NCBI GenBank assembly: GCA_002937525.1
Contig: PTKA01000025.1
Span: 1-9,760 of the forward strand
Length of the DNA: 9,760 bases
From: Alphaproteobacteria bacterium MarineAlpha10_Bin3
Lineage (GTDB): Bacteria; Pseudomonadota; Alphaproteobacteria; UBA8366; GCA-2717185
Reading direction: 5' to 3'
Shown here: one piece after another, positions 6,037 to 9,760 of the stretch
Numbering within the stretch: position 1 is the first letter of the stretch
How the letters are laid out: every line of letters starts with the position of its first letter
The notes under the pieces: generated by a model
The model's database searches: none
The model's input: only the letters and a program-made list of their open reading frames with translations
What the model was told of the DNA's origin: nothing
Position numbers and translations under genes: made by a program

Positions 6037-6939
6037 TTATCCGCCGCTGTCCACCGCGTCCACGAATGCGCCGATCAAACCGTCGGCCGCCTTGATGATG
6101 TGTTCATGTGCGGGAAAGCGGTTGTTCTGGACATCGTCGACGAATTCCTTGAAGCCGGATACGCGTTCGGCCTGCATCGCCTGCTTCATTTTGTAAAGAT
6201 CGCGATATTGTTTGGAGTGCCGCGGATAGGGCGGCGGGTTGTTGCCCAATATGTCTTCGGCGAACAGAAACTGGATGTCGCCGCCGCTGCCCGCACCGAT
6301 CGACGAGGTCATCAGCGTGGTGCGCTTGGAGATCTCGGTCAGCAGATCTTCGGGGATGACCTCGACTTCGACCGCGTAAGCGCCGGCATTTTCCAGCGCC
6401 TTGATCGACCGGTAGACCGCCATCGCTTCATCGATGGTCTTGCCGACGGCGCGCAAGCCCCCGGTCCAGGTGCTTTTGCGCGGCACCAGGCCGGCATGTC
6501 CCTGCACCGGTATGCCCGCTTCGGCGGCGGCGGCGACGAACCTCGGGCTCCACTGACACATGATCGCATCCGCGCCGATCGCCATCGCGTCGTATCCCAG
6601 CCGTACCGCCTCGACCTCGCTGGCCGCGGCCAGCAGGGGCACCGAAAACGCCATGAAAGTATGGGGGGCGGCGCGCCGGATCGCCGCCGCCGATACGGGC
6701 TGGGCCGGATCGAACCGCACCTTCATCGTGTCGATGCCGGCTTCTTGGGCCGCCACCGCTTCCTCCACCGAGAATGGCAGCGTCTCCACCAGCACGCGCA
6801 CGCCTTTTTGGTCGCGCAAATCCTTGACCGTGTAGTTGCGGGTGCCGTATGCGCCGCCAAGGGTCATGATCCGCGTCAAACCGCGTTTTGCCGCATCTCT
6901 TGGCGGGATTCCGCCATCTCCGGTCGCATGGCTCGCCAT
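6037..6939 (-). CDS. Divergent PanB (ketopantoate hydroxymethyltransferase)-family protein
   Basis: The protein has 300 residues. ATG 6939 follows AGGAG at 7 bases. The second half is clearly PanB-like: GIPVQGHAGLVP (143-153, His 148), LENAGAYAVEVEVIPEDL (Glu 193 at the place of the E. coli catalytic Glu 181), then SIGAGSGGD (213-221) and FAEDILG. PanB makes ketopantoate from 2-oxoisovalerate and methylene-tetrahydrofolate for pantothenate synthesis. The first half lacks the family's GDSLGM, ADLPFM and KIEGG motifs that carry the metal ligands; VRFDPAQ, AFSVPLL and MCQWS stand roughly in their places. Annotating it as panB would therefore be risky. It may be a paralogue with another 2-oxo acid or aldol-type substrate, or a non-metal member of the PEP mutase/PanB barrel superfamily. 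It is probably co-transcribed with the phosphoesterase 35 bases upstream. Confidence 0.75.
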   Translation of the reverse strand: MASHATGDGGIPPRDAAKRGLTRIMTLGGAYGTRNYTVKDLRDQKGVRVLVETLPFSVEEAVAAQEAGIDTMKVRFDPAQPVSAAAIRRAAPHTFMAFSVPLLAAASEVEAVRLGYDAMAIGADAIMCQWSPRFVAAAAEAGIPVQGHAGLVPRKSTWTGGLRAVGKTIDEAMAVYRSIKALENAGAYAVEVEVIPEDLLTEISKRTTLMTSSIGAGSGGDIQFLFAEDILGNNPPPYPRHSKQYRDLYKMKQAMQAERVSGFKEFVDDVQNNRFPAHEHIIKAADGLIGAFVDAVDSGG

Positions 6940-6974
6940 CGAATTTCTCCTGTTTTGCTATGTTAAGGGGAATG

Positions 6975-7772
6975 TCATTCAATAAATTCCTGCGCCGCGC
7001 CAAAACCATCCGCATAACCGGTATGCGACACCAGCCCGCTTTCGGCGCGCCAGTAATGCAGGCTGTAGGCGGGCGGTTCGGCGACCCAGCCGCGTTCGGC
7101 GTGGGGCTTCAGGTCGAGCGGGAACTGGTAGGCGGTGGGCGCGCCGGTATGCACCACTGTGTTGGCCCATTGCGCCTGCACGCAGCGATGCACATGGCCG
7201 CATATCACGCCGACGACCTGGCCGTGGCGCGCGATGATGTCGCGCGCCGCGTCGCGGCCCTCGAACCGGTCGCTGGCGAGCCAGCCGATGCCGATATCGA
7301 TCGGCGGGTGGTGCATGGCGATCAAGGTCGGACGGTCCGGCGCTTCCGCCAGCCGCGCCGCCAGCCAATCGAGGCGGCGGGCGCATAACTGGCCATCGAC
7401 CGACTCCGGATTGAGCGTATCCAGGGCGATAATCCGCAACGGATGCGCATCAATCGTATAATGCAGAAACCCGCCGCGCGGCAGATAGTCGTGACCGGGA
7501 AAGGCGGCCCGGATGCGCGCCCGGTTGTCGTGGTTGCCCGGCATGACATGAAACGGGATATCGCAGCCTGCCATGATACCGGCCAGCGCGGTATATTCAT
7601 CCACTTCGCCATCGAAGGTCATATCGCCGGTAACCAGCACGATGTCCGGGCGCGGGTCATGCGCCGCCAGCCGCGCCAGGGCCGCCGCCAGATTGGCGTT
7701 TACATCGATACGGCCAAACGCCATCTGTCCAGCCGCCATGACGTGCATGTCGGTAATCTGGGCGATTATCAT
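6975..7772 (-). CDS. Class III cyclic-nucleotide phosphodiesterase-like metallophosphoesterase (CpdA-like)
   Basis: This is a calcineurin-like phosphoesterase of 265 residues with the full dinuclear metal motif set: D-x-H (Asp 8, His 10), G-D (49-50), G-N-H-D (79-82), M-H-H (153-155) and G-H-V-H (192-195). The early FGRIDVNANL segment and the overall length resemble the CpdA/Rv0805 class that hydrolyses 3',5'-cAMP or related phosphodiesters. The actual substrate cannot be read from sequence. I place the start at ATG 7772 because GGGAG lies about 10 bases upstream. A longer version from ATG 7790 adds MGDSVT but has no ribosome binding site. It is the first gene of a - strand operon with the PanB-like gene. 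Its upstream region is cut short by the mobile DNA at 7800, so its native promoter may be lost or replaced. Confidence 0.88.
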   Translation of the reverse strand: MIIAQITDMHVMAAGQMAFGRIDVNANLAAALARLAAHDPRPDIVLVTGDMTFDGEVDEYTALAGIMAGCDIPFHVMPGNHDNRARIRAAFPGHDYLPRGGFLHYTIDAHPLRIIALDTLNPESVDGQLCARRLDWLAARLAEAPDRPTLIAMHHPPIDIGIGWLASDRFEGRDAARDIIARHGQVVGVICGHVHRCVQAQWANTVVHTGAPTAYQFPLDLKPHAERGWVAEPPAYSLHYWRAESGLVSHTGYADGFGAAQEFIE

Positions 7773-7794
7773 GGTCACGCTGTCTCCCATTGCG

Positions 7795-7803
7795 ACTATA
7801 CCA
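7795..7803 (-). promoter_or_regulatory. Extended -10 motif at the inverted-repeat boundary
   Basis: The - strand reads TGGTATAGT across the outer edge of the left inverted repeat, just upstream of the phosphoesterase gene. TGG comes from the repeat and TATA from the flank. Transcription would begin near 7788, which fits the ATG 7772 start but not ATG 7790. No good -35 box is seen at 17 bases, so confidence is low. Confidence 0.25.
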
Positions 7804-7827
7804 AGGAGCGCTAATAAGGACCCATAG
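7800..7827 (+). repeat. Left inverted repeat
   Basis: This arm contains CCAAGGAGCGCTAATAAGG from 7801. It matches the reverse complement of 9645-9672 perfectly over the first 21 bases and at 26 of 28 positions overall. Confidence 0.9.
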
Positions 7828-7932
7828 TCCCCATGTCCGTCCTAGGGCTTATATGACCCGCCTCACAATATGCCAGTGTCGAGGGTTACGCCGAATAGTC
7901 CGGTGCCTTTCCTCATGCATAGGAGACGGGTC

Positions 7933-9040
7933 ATGGAAGATGTTATCAGGTTTGTCGGTTTGGATGTTCACAAGAACAGTATCTCGGTTGCGGTTGCGGA
8001 CGGGGGTTTGCGCGGTGAGAGCCGGTTTGTGGGGACGATCGCGAACACGCCGGCGGCGTTTGGCAAGCTGGCGTCGCAGCTTTCGCGTCCGGGGGTCCGG
8101 CTTCGTTTTTGCTACGAGGCGGGTCCGTTCGGTTACGGACTCTGGCGCCAGCTAACGGGGCTGGGGCATGACTGCGTGGTGGTGGCGCCGTCGCTGATCC
8201 CGCGCAAGCCGGGCGCACGGGTGAAGACCGACCGGCGCGACGCGCTGGCGCTTGCGGCGCTGGACCGGATGGGGGCGCTGACGGCGGTGTGGATGCCGGA
8301 CGCAGATCACGAGGCGATGCGCGATTTGGTCCGCGCGCGTGCGGCGGCGGTGCGAGCGCTGCGCCGGTCGCGCCAGCAATTAAGTGGGTTTCTGCTGCGT
8401 CACGGGGTTGTCCGCCCGGGCAAGAACTGGACCATGGCGCATCGCCGTTGGCTGTCGACGATCCGCTTCGACCATCCGACCAGCCAGATCGTGCTGCAGG
8501 ACTATATCCACGCCGTCGAGGACGCTGGAGCGCGGCGCGACCGGCTGACCGGGCAGATCGAGGAATTGCTCGACGATTGGTCGATGGCGCCGGTGGTGAA
8601 GGCCCTACAGGCGATGCGCGGGATCGCCCTGATCGTCGCCGTGACCCTGGTCGCCGAGCTCGGCGATCTGACCCGCTTCGACAATCCGCGTCGCTTGATG
8701 GCCTATCTTGGCCTGGTTCCCAGCGAGCATTCGAGCGGCGAGAGCGTGCGCCGCGGCGGCATCACCAGGGCTGGCAATGGCGAGGCTAGGCGGGTCGAGG
8801 CCGCCTGGACCTACCGCCTACCGGCCAAGGATATCGGCCGTCCGCCTCAAGCGACTGCAGGGGCTGCCCAAGGCGGTGCGCGATATCGCCTGGAAGGCCG
8901 AAGTCCGGCTATGCGCGCGCCACCGTCGGCTACGCGCGGCTGGCAAGCCGGCCAATCTGGTCAACGCCGCCATCGCCCGCGAGATGCTCGGCTTCGCCTG
9001 GGCTATTGCCCAGCATGTCAAGCCGCGCCCGGCGGGCTGA
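7933..9040 (+). pseudogene. IS110-family DEDD recombinase, frameshifted near the C-terminus
   Basis: This is the RNA-guided-type recombinase of IS110 elements. ATG 7933 follows AGGAGA (7921-7926) at a 6-base spacing; ATG 7870 is in frame but lacks a site. The RuvC-like domain has Asp 11 (VGLDVHK), Glu 62 (CYEAGP), Asp 100 and Asp 103 (KTDRRDA), which is the DEDD tetrad. The C-terminal Transposase_20 domain has the LGLVPSEHSSGE serine motif and GGITRAGNGEARR. At about 8825-8832 (gccaaggatatc) one extra base changes the frame. The true tail (ISAVRLKRLQGLPKAVRDIA…, WKAEVRLCARHRRL…, AIAREMLGFAWAIA) continues in frame 2 to TGA 9038-9040. Removing the extra base would give about 368 residues. In the uninterrupted frame the protein instead runs through unrelated residues to 9354. 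Catalytic residues are intact; the lost tail is about 70 residues. Confidence 0.85.
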
Positions 9041-9380
9041 ACCCGGTTGCGCTAAACGGACATGAGAGAGAGGAGGATCGCCAAGCAAATCGACAGCCCG
9101 CCAGCGGCCATGCCTGGAGGCGGAAGCACGGTCAGGGGAACCCTCGGCGTCTCTATGAGCGGAACATCGTTTCCACGCTCGACCATAGGACGAGGCAGCC
9201 CCGCGACGAACCCAGGGTCAGGCGGTTCAAACCCGCGCATCAGAGAGTGATCAACCGTCGTTACGATGCTCCCGTCTCCTGCCATGCCCGCCAGCTATAC
9301 GCACAACCGGCGCCGCATGAAGCGGTGAATGTTAAATACTGCCCGGTGACTTGAAATCGAACATGAGAGAGAGACGGCTT
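9041..9380 (+). ncRNA. Candidate guide (bridge/seek) RNA region at the right end of the IS110 element
   Basis: The 340 bases after the recombinase stop hold no convincing gene. Open frames on both strands here lack ribosome binding sites and known motifs. In the IS1111 branch of IS110 elements, the guide RNA lies in the right-hand non-coding end. The left non-coding end here is only about 110-130 bases, so the right end has more room. A 13-base sequence (ACATGAGAGAGAG) occurs at 9060-9072 and again at 9361-9373, the sort of internal/terminal match a donor-binding loop would need. No structure was computed, so this is inference. Confidence 0.3.
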
Positions 9381-9487
9381 TCCAAGGTTTTCGGCTGCGG
9401 CGCGTGCGCTGTGGCGATTACCGCGTTGAAGACGCGATTACGCGTGCGCCATCGCGAAGTGTTGCGCGACGCTGCCCGAAAGCCTAT

Positions 9488-9641
9488 CGGCGGGCCCGCC
9501 GACTACAAGTTTTCGGCGTCCCGCCGATCGGCAAGCCGCCCTGCGGGTCGCGTAGGCGGCCCGTCGGAGGGCGTCGGAACGGCTTGACGATGCCCCGCAT
9601 CGCCGGCGTCGCCCCTCCTACCCGACGGACCGCCTACGCGA
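9488..9641. repeat. Palindrome-rich segment with a 20-bp arm stem-loop
   Basis: Arms 9548-9567 and 9622-9641 are inverted copies (19 of 20 match) separated by 54 bases. Inside the loop is a perfect 6-bp hairpin with a 3-base loop (9588-9602). Upstream are a 14-bp perfect palindrome (9488-9501) and a 10-bp one (9523-9532). Small open frames over this segment look like chance products of its high GC content. It resembles an intergenic palindromic repeat or MITE core rather than a gene. Confidence 0.6.
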
Positions 9642-9644
9642 ACT

Positions 9645-9672
9645 CTAGGGATCCTTATTAGCGCTCCTTGGT
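9645..9672 (-). repeat. Right inverted repeat
   Basis: This is the partner of the left arm; the two are listed separately because of their distance. The outer 21 bases (9652-9672) are a perfect reverse complement of 7800-7820. Confidence 0.9.
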
Positions 9673-9760
9673 TGTCTAATTCCGTCACTGCGGTCAAGTT
9701 CTTCCGAACCTTCTTTTGTCCTTTGCCGGGAACACGGTTGTCTGCGAAGTCTTCTCCGGC
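9673..9760. other. Right edge, no identifiable feature
   Basis: These 88 bases are noticeably less GC-rich than the element beside them. A - strand frame is open across them (for example RVPGKGQKKVRKNLTAV), as are two + strand frames, and I recognise none. The stretch may belong to a gene that continues outside the window or to the spacer beyond the mobile segment. Confidence 0.3.

Larger units (their letters stand above)
7800..9672 (+). mobile_element. IS110-family element enclosed by a 28-bp inverted repeat
   Basis: The 1873-bp segment carries an IS110 recombinase gene and about 600 bases of non-coding DNA to its right, between imperfect inverted repeats (26 of 28 positions). IS110-family elements are typically about 1.2-1.6 kb, lack long terminal repeats and make no target duplication. 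The segment is therefore either an IS110 inserted into an older repeat or MITE, or an unusual long member. I see no target-site duplication outside the repeats. The exact IS110 ends are unknown. Confidence 0.55.

Noticed and set aside
6100..6966. A 288-codon + strand frame opposite the PanB-like gene
   Set aside because: It is the antisense shadow of a gene with clear family motifs, and it has Arg/His/Gly-rich composition without domains.
7870..7932. Upstream start ATG 7870 for the recombinase
   Set aside because: ATG 7933 has a well-placed AGGAGA and gives the usual short lead before the VGLDVHK motif.
9052..9285. 77-codon - strand frame after the recombinase
   Set aside because: It lacks a ribosome binding site and known motifs, and lies in the presumed non-coding right end of the IS110 element.
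9351..9661. Small + strand frames of 78-85 codons
   Set aside because: They cover palindromes and have Arg/Pro/Gly-rich composition with no start signals. They look like chance frames in GC-rich DNA.
9503..9760. - strand frame running in from the right edge through the inverted repeat
   Set aside because: The frame is open but the peptide is not recognisable, and it continues through palindromic repeat sequence, so there is no support for a gene.

Overview
The window looks like part of an alphaproteobacterial chromosome. The evidence is GC-rich coding with strong third-position GC, a LapB/LssB-type type I secretion pair, divergent PanB-like and CpdA-like genes typical of that class, and IS630 and IS110 family insertion sequences. 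No marker gene fixes the genus.

Layout, left to right. Bases 1-72 are the last codons of an IS630-family transposase. After about 220 non-coding bases comes a two-gene + strand type I secretion operon (293-4111): an inner-membrane ABC transporter with a degenerate C39-like domain, and, 4 bases later, its HlyD/LapC-type periplasmic adaptor. The transporter's 5' end is split between two frames, with an A7 run as the likeliest shift point. The outer-membrane channel and the secreted substrate are not in the window. Convergent to this operon, on the - strand (5930-4143), lies an exported Sel1-repeat protein gene with an N-terminal MORN-like segment and a C-terminal DUF1036-like domain. Its repeats form an A-B-C triplet with a 324-bp period, and two in-frame stop codons split the gene, so it is probably a pseudogene or expressed only as a short form.

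Further right, also on the - strand, is a two-gene operon. A class III cyclic-nucleotide phosphodiesterase-like metallophosphoesterase (7772-6975) is followed by a divergent ketopantoate hydroxymethyltransferase-family protein (6939-6037) that seems to lack the usual metal-binding motifs.

The right end (7800-9672) is mobile DNA. It holds an IS110-family DEDD recombinase gene with an intact catalytic core but a frameshift near its C-terminus, followed by about 600 bases of structured non-coding sequence. All of this is bracketed by a 28-bp inverted repeat (26 of 28 positions match). IS110 elements do not normally have long terminal inverted repeats and are usually shorter, so an IS110 copy nested inside another repeat or MITE is a reasonable reading. 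The last 88 bases hold nothing I can identify.

No wholly new system is evident. The most unusual items are the frame-split secretion ATPase with its octapeptide repeat leader, the broken higher-order Sel1 array, the PanB-like protein without metal ligands, and the nested IS110 with a candidate guide-RNA region.
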